Below are positions 9,075 to 18,766 of a DNA stretch of 64,000 nucleotides, in pieces. The position numbers and the translations under genes are program-made. Origin of the DNA: an uncultured Rhizobiaceae bacterium (GTDB lineage: Bacteria; Pseudomonadota; Alphaproteobacteria; Rhizobiales; Rhizobiaceae); contig CATQIJ010000006.1 in the NCBI GenBank assembly GCA_958296345.1, forward strand, positions 62,001 through 126,000, given 5' to 3'. Positions within the stretch are counted from its first letter, which is position 1. The number at the start of each line of letters is the position of its first letter. The notes beneath the pieces were generated by a model that worked only from the letters and a program-made list of their open reading frames with translations, had not been told where the DNA came from and did no database searches.

Positions 9075-10040
9075 ATGCGCACAGTTGTTTGTAAAGAATT
9101 TGGCCCTATCGCTAATCTTGAAATTCATGAAGTGAATGACCCGCACCCCAATGAAAATGAAGTTGTGATTGATGCGGAAGCGATTGGTGTGAATTTTCCT
9201 GATGGGCTTTTAGTACAAGGGTTATATCAAGTTAAACCACCGACCCCTTTCGTGCCTGGAATGGAGCTTGTTGGTACGGTTAGTCTTGCGGGCGAAAATT
9301 CAGGCTTTAAAGTGGGGGAGCGTGTGGCCTCTGTTTGCATGATTGGTGCTTTTGCTGAGAAAGTAAAAGTTCATAAATCGATGGTTATGCGGATCCCTCA
9401 AGATGCGAATGCTAGTGAAATAACCGCTCTAATGTGTGGGTATGGGACTGCACATCATGCACTTAAACAACGGGGTCAGTTAAAGGCTGGCGAGACGCTG
9501 GCTATAACGGGAGCTTCGGGCTTAACTGGTCTGGCTGCAGTTCAGATTGGTAAGGCGATGGGGGCAAGAGTTATCGCTATTGCTTCAACGGATGCAAAGC
9601 GCAAGATTTGTGAAGAGAATGGTGCTGACATAACGCTTGGTTATGACAATCTCAAAGACGATTTAAAGGAGGCTACTGATGGAAAAGGTGCTGATGTCAT
9701 TTTTGAAGTCGTCGGCGGTGAAGTTTTTAATGCATGTTCGCGCGCTGTAAATTGGAACGGTCGTTTGTTGGTCGTGGGCTTTGCCGATGGGAAAATTCCA
9801 CAATTCCCTGTCAATATTGCGTTGGTAAAAGGCTATAGCCTTGTCGGCGTGTTCTGGGGAACCTTTACACGCAATGAACCAGAAGTTTATGCAGAAAACA
9901 TGGAAGAGCTTTTTGACTGGCATGAGTCAGGCGTGATTAAACCGCTTGTCGAAAAGAGTTTCAAGTTGGAAGAAGTGGCTGATGCGCTTACGCACATTCA
10001 TGATCGCAAGGCGAGTGGCAAAGTGGTTTTGGTGCCTTGA
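9075..10040 (+). CDS. NADPH:quinone oxidoreductase family protein
   Basis: 321 aa medium-chain dehydrogenase/reductase of the zinc-free quinone oxidoreductase type. GroES-like N-domain (NFPDGLLVQGLYQVKPPTPFVPGMELVG), nucleotide-binding GASGLTGLAAVQIGKAMGARVIA, and a C-terminal ASGKVVLVP ending. No structural zinc Cys cluster is visible. Downstream of the acyl-CoA dehydrogenase after the palindromic repeat; it may act on an enoyl thioester or quinone. Confidence 0.87.
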   Translation: MRTVVCKEFGPIANLEIHEVNDPHPNENEVVIDAEAIGVNFPDGLLVQGLYQVKPPTPFVPGMELVGTVSLAGENSGFKVGERVASVCMIGAFAEKVKVHKSMVMRIPQDANASEITALMCGYGTAHHALKQRGQLKAGETLAITGASGLTGLAAVQIGKAMGARVIAIASTDAKRKICEENGADITLGYDNLKDDLKEATDGKGADVIFEVVGGEVFNACSRAVNWNGRLLVVGFADGKIPQFPVNIALVKGYSLVGVFWGTFTRNEPEVYAENMEELFDWHESGVIKPLVEKSFKLEEVADALTHIHDRKASGKVVLVP

Positions 10041-10284
10041 GGTTGGATGATTGCTCCTGACCCATTGTCGTCGTTCAATTTTAAATGCCGAATGACAGCA
10101 CAGCGAACTAAGCAATCAAGTTTAAAACATGACCAGATACTTCAGATCGGGAAAAATAGAATTACACTTGAGATTGTAATTGATTTTCTGCTTCTGAAAG
10201 CGGACATGGCACACATGTCTGATATAAAGTTTATCATGATAATTTTAACACATTTGGAAAAACATCATAAGTAAAATAACGCCG
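10041..10284. other. Gene-free intergenic stretch
   Basis: About 240 bp between convergent genes. It holds an open frame of 75 codons, but with no ribosome site, odd composition and no recognisable motif, so I do not call it. Confidence 0.5.
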
Positions 10285-11349
10285 TTATTGCAAAGTATCT
10301 ATATCACTTTGTGTGACGGTATATGGGGCAGTGAAAGTAACGCTATCACCGGGTGCAAGGCTGTCCCAAACTCCATTAACTGCGGCGTCGGTTGAATCAA
10401 GCAGCGGTGCTACATCATTGATAATGGCCTCATTGCCGGGCACTGGATTGCCACCGGAGCCATTGGCTACATCAGCCAAACTGATAGCAGAGACCGTTTG
10501 GTTGCCGTCATTGGTCACCGTGTAGGTATAGATCACTACCTGACCAGCTGGAACATCGGTTATATCGTCTGCAAGCGTAGTCACACTTATGCTGGGAGCC
10601 GGCGTAATGGCGGTGGTCACCGTATTGGAATTTGATGCCGTAAAGAAAGTCGCAGAAAAAGTAGCCGTGTTGGAGATATCCCCAGCATCATCCATATTGA
10701 TTTGGGTGACGTCGTAGGTGGCCGTGTAGGTCCAGGTTTCGCCGGGATCAATATCATTATTAGTATTGATATCACCGCTGGTAAGCGTTGGGCCACTGGT
10801 AAGTGTAAGACCTGAAGCGGACTGTTCAAGCGTATCGGTCAATACAGGTAGATCAAGCACACCTGTGCCAGTATTTTGCACGTTTCTGGTATAGGTCAAC
10901 GTCGTGGGAAGAGAATTTACATTCAAAACATCAACAGCCTTTGTAATGTTGGCGGTATCGGTCGGGCAAACAACGATCACATTGTTGTTGAAAAAGGCAA
11001 CCGCAAAAGCAGGGTTGACGCGCACACCGGGCGTCACCGTCAGTGTATAAGGTATGGTCACAGGCACTCCAACTGTGTACGTATTAAAAGCAACAGCAGA
11101 CATAAGTACATTAGGTGGCTGCGGTGTTTGAACAAGAGCAGTAGCAATATTACCAGCCTGATTGAGGCTGTGGGTGACGGTAACAACATCCCCAGCAGTA
11201 AGCGCTGCGGTTGCAACACCTCCACAATCAAAGCTTTGAACGGTGATTACCTATGCCTGAACTGGATTCATCCAATGAAGCAAAACGACACACACAATGC
11301 CGATCAAATTTAATAATCTGGAGCCAAAGATAAATACTAAATTACTCAT
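10285..11349 (-). pseudogene. DUF11-repeat exported surface protein, interrupted by TAG
   Basis: Read from the ATG at 11349 the frame gives an N-terminal hydrophobic signal (IGIVCVVLLHW, ending NPVQA), then an in-frame TAG at 11253-11251, then VITVQSFDCGG and 320 more codons without a break. The downstream part has at least two DUF11-type beta-sandwich repeats, recognisable by TYTRNVQNTGTGVLDLPVL, ETWTYTATYDVTQ and IYTYTVTNDGNQTVSAI. The protein stops abruptly at SDIDTLQ, shorter than usual for such repeat proteins. Likely a secreted adhesin-like or surface protein in decay, or an amber sequencing error. Confidence 0.7.
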
Positions 11350-12352
11350 AACACACTACTAGCAGATAAAATTCTGCTTCTTTATCAATACCTACCTTTG
11401 ATATTAATTTTAAACTGAAATAAAATTCAAGTATTAACTGTTTAATATAATTTCTAATTATTGGATTTTCGATCATAACATTGAATAGGTCTGAAGAAGC
11501 GTGGTAATATCTATACCCGTATTTTGACAACCAAATTTAATTCAAATAATTGCTCAAAATGTCTGCTCTTGCAATATCAAAATGGGAATTTCATTTTTCG
11601 TAAAATTGGACTGTGGGCTGCAAACAACAGGCGCACTCAATCTGATTTATGTAACTTGGGTTAAAAGCAGTCATTAGAACCTTTTTGTGATTTGGTAGCT
11701 TCTGTCCAACACCTGCCGTTGGTAATAATTATTTTCACCCCAAAAAACTTGTCCCCGCCCCGAAACCCTCCTGCATAATCATTTTCATCAGCAAGGTGCA
11801 CAACGGTAGAACGTACGCCATCGTTTTATGTTTTGCTGACAGCGGAGCGGTCGTAGCTTTATTTATCACTTGGAGTGGATAGCAATATTTACAGGGTGGC
11901 GGAACTAAGGCGACTTACGGGTACGAAATCATCTAAGAGGCTTTGTCGGATCGGTGTGCCTGAGTAGTCCTATACTGACATCAAATCTCCGCGTGAGGGC
12001 TGTATGCCCAGCACATAGGGTCTTTTTAGGTTATCAGCCCTCGCAGTTGTGCAAGACAAGCGAAGCGACGTCGCTGCTCGACAAACAAGCGCAGCGCCGT
12101 TGAGAGAGCTTTGTTTCTTTTCCGTCGGTGCATCCGCACCGACGTCCGTTCACGCACTGGCATTTTGGCTTCTCAACGGCGGCTGCGCTTGTTTGCTAGC
12201 CGGCGGCTAGTCGCCAAAGCCTTGTGCTGCCACGGAGGGGTATCCGCGAAGCAAGTCCTTTTGATTTGTTCGCCAATAAATTAAGTAACGCCGTTCAGCA
12301 ATGGGCGAGTGAATACGCAAGTGTGCCGTGGGTAAAGTTATTGAAAGTCTTA
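11350..12352. other. 1-kb gene-free region with nested palindromes
   Basis: No credible coding region in about 1 kb. The left 500 bp is AT-rich; the right part is more G/C-rich and highly self-complementary: GAGGGCTG/CAGCCCTC near 11993 and 12036, a perfect hairpin CGTCGGTGC-ATCC-GCACCGACG at 12123-12144, and a larger flanking inverted repeat (12081-12105 with 12171-12195). See the separate repeat entry and finding. Confidence 0.5.
12081..12195. repeat. Nested inverted repeat
   Basis: Outer arms ACAAACAAGCGCAGC-GCCGTTGAGA (12081-12105) and TCTCAACGGCGGCTGCGCTTG with TTTG (12171-12195) are nearly perfect reverse complements with one or two bulges. They enclose the perfect 9-bp hairpin at 12123-12144. 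No transposase or direct repeat was seen. Could be a MITE-like element or a structured RNA. Confidence 0.6.
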
Positions 12353-13738
12353 TTATATCCCGGTAGAGCGCGTCTGTTGAATTTGCTTCCAGGGCGACTT
12401 CTTGAGCCAGCTTACGAAATAGGCAACGAGAATGAGTATGATTATTCCTGTTCCGTTTATTAAAACCATCTTTGGCCAGCTCTTGCCAACAATATCAATG
12501 ATGAAACCACAAAAACGAGAGAGCACGATGCTGGTTAGGAATACGGCTAGAGATTGTTGGCCCACTTTATGAACGACTTTTACGAAGTATCGACCTATTA
12601 GGTTTTGGAAATCAAGGCGCTTTCCGCCTTCGCCAGCTAATGCCCAGAAGACATAAGCTAAAAACAAGAAGTGCATGTAGCGCAGAATGCCCACGTCACT
12701 TTTTTCCATGAATTCCCAGAAATTAATCCGTAGGACACTGAAAATTGTAAAGGGTTCGAGGTTCGCGTATTTATCTGTATAAAAAGGCTCTCGGATTAGT
12801 TCTGATAGGCTTTGGACACCGAACAAGGCACGTGAAGCTTCTTGTGTCATTACAAAATTATCAGGGCTTCTGTAAATGCTCCAAAAAGAAAATGGTACAT
12901 AAAGCAAGACAATTAATGCAGCAATTATTACATAGCTCCATTTACGCGGCGGCTTTGGCAACCAACCCATCATGAAGGAAAAGCCAGTAAAGAAGACGAG
13001 TTGCCAACCGAACGGGTTAAAAAACCATGTGCGTTCGGACCAGGGTTCTGCGGGCATGTTGATCCCCTGGGATAGGCCCAATAGTTGCGCGACGCCGTCT
13101 TGTGCAAGTAGCCATATAACAATGACAAAACCCATTGCGGTCCATTTTCCTGCGAGCTTCTTAATGCCCATCACAACAGGAATAAGTGCTAGAATAACGA
13201 TATACATGGGCAGGATATCAAACAGGTTTGGCACCCAAGTGAGTGTCATAATACCTGCAAAATTATCCCAAGGGGGGCTTCCATTCGTCGTTTGGAATAT
13301 GTGAATAATATTAAGACGGCCAATGTAATTCCAAGTTTCTTTGCCGTTTGCGTTGCAAAACCTGTCTGCATTATAGGCGCATAAATCACCAGTTGCTGCC
13401 ACGTTTGTTTGCCAAATTACTAAAAGTAACGTTACGAAAAATAAGCCAATATGCGCCCAGTAAACTTGCCAGATACGGTGTGTGATACGCAGTGCACCCA
13501 TTAGCCAGCCAGTATTTTCAAAGAGCTTCCCAAAGGCGATTGCGGATGCCATGCCAGAGCAAAATACGAAAATTTCTGTGGCATCAGAAAACCCGAAGCG
13601 TGCTGGTATATAAAGCGTGAACCAGTTTCCAGGCATATGCGCCATGAAGATAATAAACATGCCAATGCCACGAAAGAAATCTAGGCGTGGGTCACGTTTG
13701 CGGGGGACAGGAGTAGAGGTAGTTTCTGGTTGGTTCAC
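12353..13738 (-). CDS. OpgC-domain integral membrane protein
   Basis: 461 aa. Begins with a proline-rich cytosolic tail and the family signature RDPRLDFFRGIGMFIIFMAHMPGNW, followed by FSDATEIFVFCSGMASAIAFG and about ten hydrophobic helices to the C-terminus. OpgC of proteobacteria is an acyltransferase that succinylates osmoregulated periplasmic glucans; alphaproteobacteria have many paralogues. No glucan synthase gene is nearby, so the acceptor is unknown. Confidence 0.87.
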   Translation of the reverse strand: MNQPETTSTPVPRKRDPRLDFFRGIGMFIIFMAHMPGNWFTLYIPARFGFSDATEIFVFCSGMASAIAFGKLFENTGWLMGALRITHRIWQVYWAHIGLFFVTLLLVIWQTNVAATGDLCAYNADRFCNANGKETWNYIGRLNIIHIFQTTNGSPPWDNFAGIMTLTWVPNLFDILPMYIVILALIPVVMGIKKLAGKWTAMGFVIVIWLLAQDGVAQLLGLSQGINMPAEPWSERTWFFNPFGWQLVFFTGFSFMMGWLPKPPRKWSYVIIAALIVLLYVPFSFWSIYRSPDNFVMTQEASRALFGVQSLSELIREPFYTDKYANLEPFTIFSVLRINFWEFMEKSDVGILRYMHFLFLAYVFWALAGEGGKRLDFQNLIGRYFVKVVHKVGQQSLAVFLTSIVLSRFCGFIIDIVGKSWPKMVLINGTGIIILILVAYFVSWLKKSPWKQIQQTRSTGI

Positions 13739-13802
13739 AGTTTAATGCCCATATGCCATGCTTTGAAGAAGGCGAGAAATCTATTGATAGGAGAAGCTAA
13801 TA

Positions 13803-15201
13803 TCAGGCTATATTCTTTGCGGCAACACCTGCAATTTGTTGTGCGCCGCTACCTTGTGAATTGGTATGCGAATTAATTTCAATTGCTCTCCAGCGGCTTT
13901 CTGAATAACCGTCCTTATGGCCTCGATGCAAATCACGTTCTTGTAAGAGATGTTTCGCTTCTGGGGTTAGGCCGCCGCGCAGGGCTGATTCAATTGCTAA
14001 TCTCTCAAAAACATCTCGTTGCGCATGACTTCCGCCAATGGCTTGCAGGGTTGGGCGGGCTTTTGTTAAGCAATCATGTGCGAGTGCAAAATCGTGGTCG
14101 CGGAAAGCTTCAAGGCCAGTTGCGGCAAGAACACCGGGTTTGTGAATGATTGATGCCAGTTCATTATGATGACGTGATTCAGCTGATTGCATATTGGACA
14201 AAAGCTCAGTTGCTGGCTTTTCATCAAAGTTTCCGCAGAATGCCATCATGTAATGAAGATCTGCAAACGCAACACAATTATCATCTGTGCGTGAACTTGC
14301 TAAATCCGATAGTTCTTGCCAGCGGTTACCAACGTCAACGCCTTCAAATTCTAAGCGAAGCAGAACAGAAGTTGCGTTCGATATATCACGATAGTCGTCT
14401 GTCTTGTCTTTTCTAATATCTTCATCATAAAGCTCCAATACTTTGTCGAAATTTTTGAGATCTAAATGCATTAATGCGATGTGCCACCAGACGTGGTAGC
14501 GGAAATTGTTACAGTGCTGCCAAGCAGCCTCTTTACCTTCAATCCAAGCAAGGCCTTCTTTGGCGCGGCCTGTCATATCAAAAATATGGGTGATTGCATG
14601 AAGTCCCCAAGCATCATCAGGGGCTAATTCTAAAGCGCGCCTTCCATGTGTTTCAGCACGCTTGTATTCTCCTGTTTCTTCTAAAGTAAAAGAATAACAG
14701 CAATTGAAATAGCCTTCGGCCTTATGGCCTTGATAGGCTTGTGAAATATTTTCCAGCGAAGTCCTCATGCCTTTACTGTCACCCAGCATGAACATAATGG
14801 CATGACTTAGTTTCATGGCTAAAGCATCGTGAGGCCATTTTTTTAAGAACGGATTCCATTTCTGAGATTGCAGCACGTAAGTTACCTTCCAACCAGAAAC
14901 CAAGCGCATTGATGAAATGGCGTTCACGTTCTGAAACTGGGTTTTGTTTGTCGCTAGCTTTAGCGCTAGCAAATGCCTCGTTTGCTACTTCATTGAGTTC
15001 TTTACGCCCCAATAGAAGGCTGAAAAACCCCTTGCAAAATTGAGCCAAGGCAAATTCTGGTTCAAGCTCTAAGGTTTCACCAAGCGTAATTCCTGTTGAA
15101 GCTGAATGCGCTAGAAAACCATGGAGTGTTTTGTTCCAAGCACTTAAAGCATTGTCATTAGAAACGGTAACATCGCATCCATAACTATCTTGCTTCAACA
15201 T
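13803..15201 (-). pseudogene. TPR protein resembling TTC38, frameshifted
   Basis: Tetratricopeptide-type protein of about 466 aa when repaired. Start at ATG 15201 (MLKQDSYG) because GGAG lies 7 bp upstream. The first frame runs to AAISEMESVLKK and fails at a run of seven A (minus strand; T-run at 14832-14840); one base change joins it to WPHDALAMKLSHAIMFMLGD. Repeats are visible as ALELAPDDAWGLHAITHIFDMTGRAKEGLAWIEG, cut here only for description, and HVWWHIALMHLDL. The order resembles human TTC38 and its bacterial relatives, whose function is not known. The indel is in a homopolymer, so a sequencing error is likely. Confidence 0.75.
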
Positions 15202-15345
15202 ACTAAACTCCACTTATTACCTAATGGCATTCCTTGATAGTGGAATGCGACATATTCAAGATTATTGAATATGATATTTTGATTTTCTTGAGAAGTAACG
15301 TCTTGTAGCCTGTGTTCAAACAAACGTGAGCCAAGGTGTGTTGCT

Positions 15346-15418
15346 GTTCATGGTTGCATGACTAAAGTCATGAACAAGAAAATATACTTTTCAATTGGCT
15401 GCATATTTGGAGTATATT
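15346..15418. promoter_or_regulatory. Palindromes upstream of the sulfur transporter
   Basis: Between the divergent TPR and YeeE/YedE genes lie a perfect palindrome ATGACTAAAGTCAT (15358-15371) inside the wider GTTCATG/CATGAAC pair (15346-15352, 15369-15375), and separate arms AATATACT/AGTATATT (15381-15388, 15411-15418). Either may be a regulator site for the sulfur transporter. I could not match them to a known box. Confidence 0.35.
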
Positions 15419-15454
15419 GTCTGAATGAATTCTGAATGATTATTGGATTGAATA

Positions 15455-16639
15455 ATGACAGTAGAAACAGCTAATTTACCAAAGCAGCCTCAGAGCCTGC
15501 CTGTGCTTGGAGCTGCTTTAGCTCTTTGTATTTTGGTTATTATAGCTGGTAAAGTTGCAGGTCAGACGCAAGCCATGGCCGTATTAATTGGCGGATTGGC
15601 TGGGTTCTCTCTTTATCATGCTTCATTTGGCTTTACGGCTGCATGGCGCAGAATGTTTGCTGAAGGACGCGGTGTTGGTCTGCGCTATCAGTTTTTACTG
15701 ATTGTTTTCACCTGTGCAGTTTCATTTCCTTTAATTGCTTATACTGACGCGCGTGGATTTATCTTGCCCGTTAGCATGGGCATGTTGTTTGGCTCATTCA
15801 TGTTTGGTTTCGGAATGCAGTTTGGCGGCGGTTGTGGGTCTGGCACATTGTTCGTTGTAGGCGGTGGTTCTACTCGAATGTGCATTACGCTTTTGTTTTT
15901 TGTGATTGGCTCGTTACTGGGCACGATGCATCTTAATTGGTGGAACTCAATTGCTTTCCCTCAAGCGGTTCAAGATACTTTCGGGATTGGTAATAAGTTT
16001 AGTTATGGCATGATTAATAACTTAGGGCCTTTTGGAGCGTTTTTTGCCTTAATATGCTTGCTTGGCGTGATTGGGCTTTGGAGTGTTTGGTATGAAAAAC
16101 GTAAACACGGTGACTTAGAGCCGCCCCGAAAAACAGAATCTTTTATTAAAGGACCTTGGTCACCGCTTGCTGGTGCTATCGCTCTAGCAATTGTTGGGAT
16201 TCTAACGCTTGTTGTTGTTGGGCGGCCTTGGGGCGTTACTTGGGCGTTTGCGCTTTGGGGGGCGAAGGGTGCAAATGCGCTTGGAATTGATGTTTTAAGC
16301 TGGCCGTTCTGGACAGGATGGAAAGCAAATGCGCTTGAAAACAGTGTTTTCAAAGATAAAACTTCAGTTATGAACTTTGGCATTATAGCAGGCGCTATGG
16401 TAGCAGCAGGGTTGGCTGCAAAATGGAAACCCTTATTTTCTTTATCTCGAGTTGAAGTAAGCACAGCAATCTTTGGCGGCTTATTAATGGGCTACGGCGC
16501 GCGACTTGCTTATGGTTGTAACATTGGTGCGTATTTGGGCGGATTAGTATCGGGTAGTGTTCACGGCTGGGCTTGGGCAGTGATGGCATTTATTGGCAGT
16601 TCGCTTGCTGTCATGGTGAAACGCAGAATGAATATTTAA
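15455..16639 (+). CDS. YeeE/YedE family (TsuA-type) sulfur transporter
   Basis: 394 aa with about ten hydrophobic segments. The two pseudo-symmetric halves each carry the family Cys loop: FGMQFGGGCGSGTLF near residue 125 and YGARLAYGCNIGAYLGGLVSGS near residue 350. Family members import thiosulfate or related sulfur compounds, the cysteines relaying the substrate. A DUF302 exported protein gene follows 26 bp later, a common partnership in sulfur-related loci. Confidence 0.88.
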   Translation: MTVETANLPKQPQSLPVLGAALALCILVIIAGKVAGQTQAMAVLIGGLAGFSLYHASFGFTAAWRRMFAEGRGVGLRYQFLLIVFTCAVSFPLIAYTDARGFILPVSMGMLFGSFMFGFGMQFGGGCGSGTLFVVGGGSTRMCITLLFFVIGSLLGTMHLNWWNSIAFPQAVQDTFGIGNKFSYGMINNLGPFGAFFALICLLGVIGLWSVWYEKRKHGDLEPPRKTESFIKGPWSPLAGAIALAIVGILTLVVVGRPWGVTWAFALWGAKGANALGIDVLSWPFWTGWKANALENSVFKDKTSVMNFGIIAGAMVAAGLAAKWKPLFSLSRVEVSTAIFGGLLMGYGARLAYGCNIGAYLGGLVSGSVHGWAWAVMAFIGSSLAVMVKRRMNI

Positions 16640-16665
16640 TTTAGGTTTGGATTAGGAGAATACAG

Positions 16666-17142
16666 ATGAAACAGATTTTGACAGGTTTAGTTTTTGCTTT
16701 GTCTTTGATGGGCTCGCAAGCATTTGCTGAGAATGCATTACAGCGTGAAGGTTGGGTGAGTTATTAGACTAAGAAATCATTCAAAGATTTAAATGCTAGT
16801 TTGAACACTTCTATAAAAGATAACGGAATGCGCCGTGTTACTGGCGCTAGTGCGTCAGCAGGCGCGAAGGGGCGCGGACTTACTATTGCTGGTAATCGTA
16901 TTGTTGGTGTTTACCGCAATGATTTTGCAATTCGTATGTTGGAAGCAAGTATTGCGGCGGGTATTGAAGCGCCGATCAGATATTATGTGACTGAAAATAA
17001 AGACGGCACAGCAACGCTTTCATTTAAAACACCAAGCGAGGCTTTTTCTCCTTATATGAAAGAGTGCGGCGATAAACTCAGAGAACTTGCAACAGAGCTA
17101 GATGCTTTGTTTGGTAAGATTGCAGAAGAGGCTGTTCAATAA
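16666..17142 (+). pseudogene. DUF302 exported protein with in-frame TAG
   Basis: Start ATG at 16666 with AGGAGAA just upstream. Signal peptide MKQILTGLVFALSLMGSQAFA. Codon 34 is TAG (16765-16767), after which the same frame continues TKKSFKDLNASLN and gives an intact DUF302 domain (IVGVYRNDFAIRMLEASIAAG, APIRYYVTENKDGT). Repaired length 158 aa. DUF302 proteins often accompany sulfur oxidation and YeeE/YedE genes, as here. Either a nonsense mutation, a sequencing error or a suppressed amber codon. Confidence 0.78.
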
Positions 17143-17143
17143 T

Positions 17144-18766
17144 TTAAAACTTACCGTCGTAAGATTTTCGTCCGATGCGACAAGCAAGAAGGGTGAACGT
17201 ATCGCGTTCAAAGCCTGCTTTTGCCTCTCGTTTCAAGCTTTCTACATCATCCACCCAGACACCATGACCACCCAGTGCATTAGCAACCGTTGGAAAGTCT
17301 GACCCTGTGAAATCAACACCGAGATTTGGGCGCTGCGAAGCACGTTGCTTCATTTCGATAAGCGTTAGGCTTTCATCTACTAACACGCAAATGATGATTG
17401 GTATTTTATGTTCGCGAAGTGTCGCTAGTTCGCCCAAACCCATTTCCATGCCTGCATCGCCAACAAAAGCAATAACAGGTGTTTGCGGGCTTGATTGTTT
17501 GTAACCAGCGGCAAGTGGTACTGCACATGCCATGGTGCAAAGAGCAGAGGATTGAAGCATTCCTCTTGGGTGATGACATTGCCACATTTGACTTAGTAGA
17601 ATTCTATGCGCGCCGCTGTCTGCTGTAATCACTGTATTTTCAGGTGAAACTTCACGTAACGTTTCGAAAACACGGTCTGGGCCAAATTTAGAATCCGCTT
17701 TGAACATGGCTTTTAGCTGGTCACGTGCAGATGCTAGATCTTTTGATATTGCATCACGTTTAACTTCTATTGCATTGTTTAGCATTTCTAATGTCGGTGC
17801 GAGTGAACCGCGCAATGTATGGCTAACGTGTTGCATGCCATGGGTTCTGGCAATGGGTGTGATTTCGATTACTGTTTTATCTTTGTCCCAAGGATTTCGC
17901 CAACCGATGCGCATTTCAATTGGATCGTAACCAAGCAATAAAACCACATCTGCTTTTTCTAAAACTGGCATAATGATGTTATCTGCTTTTGGAGATAGAC
18001 CAACGCCTCCAAAGCTTAAATCAGATGTATCATCGACTAAGCCTTTGGCTTTGTATGATGCAATGACCGGTATAGCGTGCTTTTCACAAAAAGCTTGAAT
18101 GTCATTACCAGCGTTTTCATTCACGGCATCTACGCCTAGAATCGCAACTGGGTGTTTGGCATTTTCTAATGCTTTGGCAGCTTCTTCAAAGATTATATCT
18201 TTTGCAGGTGTGATAACTGGAACTGGAATTGATCCAACGTGTAAATCTTCTGTCGCTGAACTTTCAGCAACAGAAACAGGGATATCTAAATGAACTGGGC
18301 CTGCTTGTGGTTCTTGTGAAATTGTAATCGCTTTTTGTGCAATTAATCCGCACGTTGAGGTTGTTCCTAGAAAGCTTGCTTTGGTGATTGGGCGAAGCAT
18401 TTGAGCGTGGTCGAAAACTTGGTGTGTGTATGTTTCTGCTTCTGCGCCATCAACACAACCCGTCACAAAGATTAGGGGCACACGATCTTGCATAGCATTT
18501 GCAACGACATTTACTGCATTGGCAACACCTGGGCCGATTGTTGCTACAAGAACAGGTGGGAAGCCATCTGCATGCCAACTACCTTCAGCCATGAAACCGC
18601 CCGAATTTTCATGTTTTATTAAAATGAACTCAATGCCTGCTCGATCAAAAGCATCGATGATTGCAAGAACTTCGCCGCCAGGAATTCCGTAAGCGCGTTT
18701 ACAACCGTTCTTTGCAAGCGTTTGAGCAAGCATGTCTGCTGAAGTTAGTTTTTGTTCTGTAGACAT
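17144..18766 (-). CDS. ThDP-dependent acetolactate-synthase-like enzyme
   Basis: 540 aa. Glutamate that activates ThDP is E53 in IKHENSGGFMAEG; the ThDP/Mg motif appears as GDAGMEMGLGEL near residue 429, so the third residue of the usual GDG is Ala. Lies directly behind and overlaps by 22 bp a CaiB-type CoA transferase gene, mirroring the pair at the start of the window. A catabolic carboligase/decarboxylase or a 2-hydroxyacyl-CoA lyase-like role is inferred from that pairing. It does not look like the biosynthetic IlvB. Substrate unknown. Confidence 0.83.
   Translation of the reverse strand: MSTEQKLTSADMLAQTLAKNGCKRAYGIPGGEVLAIIDAFDRAGIEFILIKHENSGGFMAEGSWHADGFPPVLVATIGPGVANAVNVVANAMQDRVPLIFVTGCVDGAEAETYTHQVFDHAQMLRPITKASFLGTTSTCGLIAQKAITISQEPQAGPVHLDIPVSVAESSATEDLHVGSIPVPVITPAKDIIFEEAAKALENAKHPVAILGVDAVNENAGNDIQAFCEKHAIPVIASYKAKGLVDDTSDLSFGGVGLSPKADNIIMPVLEKADVVLLLGYDPIEMRIGWRNPWDKDKTVIEITPIARTHGMQHVSHTLRGSLAPTLEMLNNAIEVKRDAISKDLASARDQLKAMFKADSKFGPDRVFETLREVSPENTVITADSGAHRILLSQMWQCHHPRGMLQSSALCTMACAVPLAAGYKQSSPQTPVIAFVGDAGMEMGLGELATLREHKIPIIICVLVDESLTLIEMKQRASQRPNLGVDFTGSDFPTVANALGGHGVWVDDVESLKREAKAGFERDTFTLLACRIGRKSYDGKF

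Noticed and set aside
10047..10274. 75-codon open frame after the quinone oxidoreductase gene
   Set aside because: No ribosome site, no recognisable domain and no coding-like composition.
11342..11530. 62-codon minus-strand frame upstream of the DUF11 gene
   Set aside because: Very AT-rich with no start context; likely chance.
16765..16767. TAG reassigned to an amino acid in this organism
   Set aside because: Several intact conserved genes in the window end with TAG at the expected place, so wholesale reassignment is not supported.
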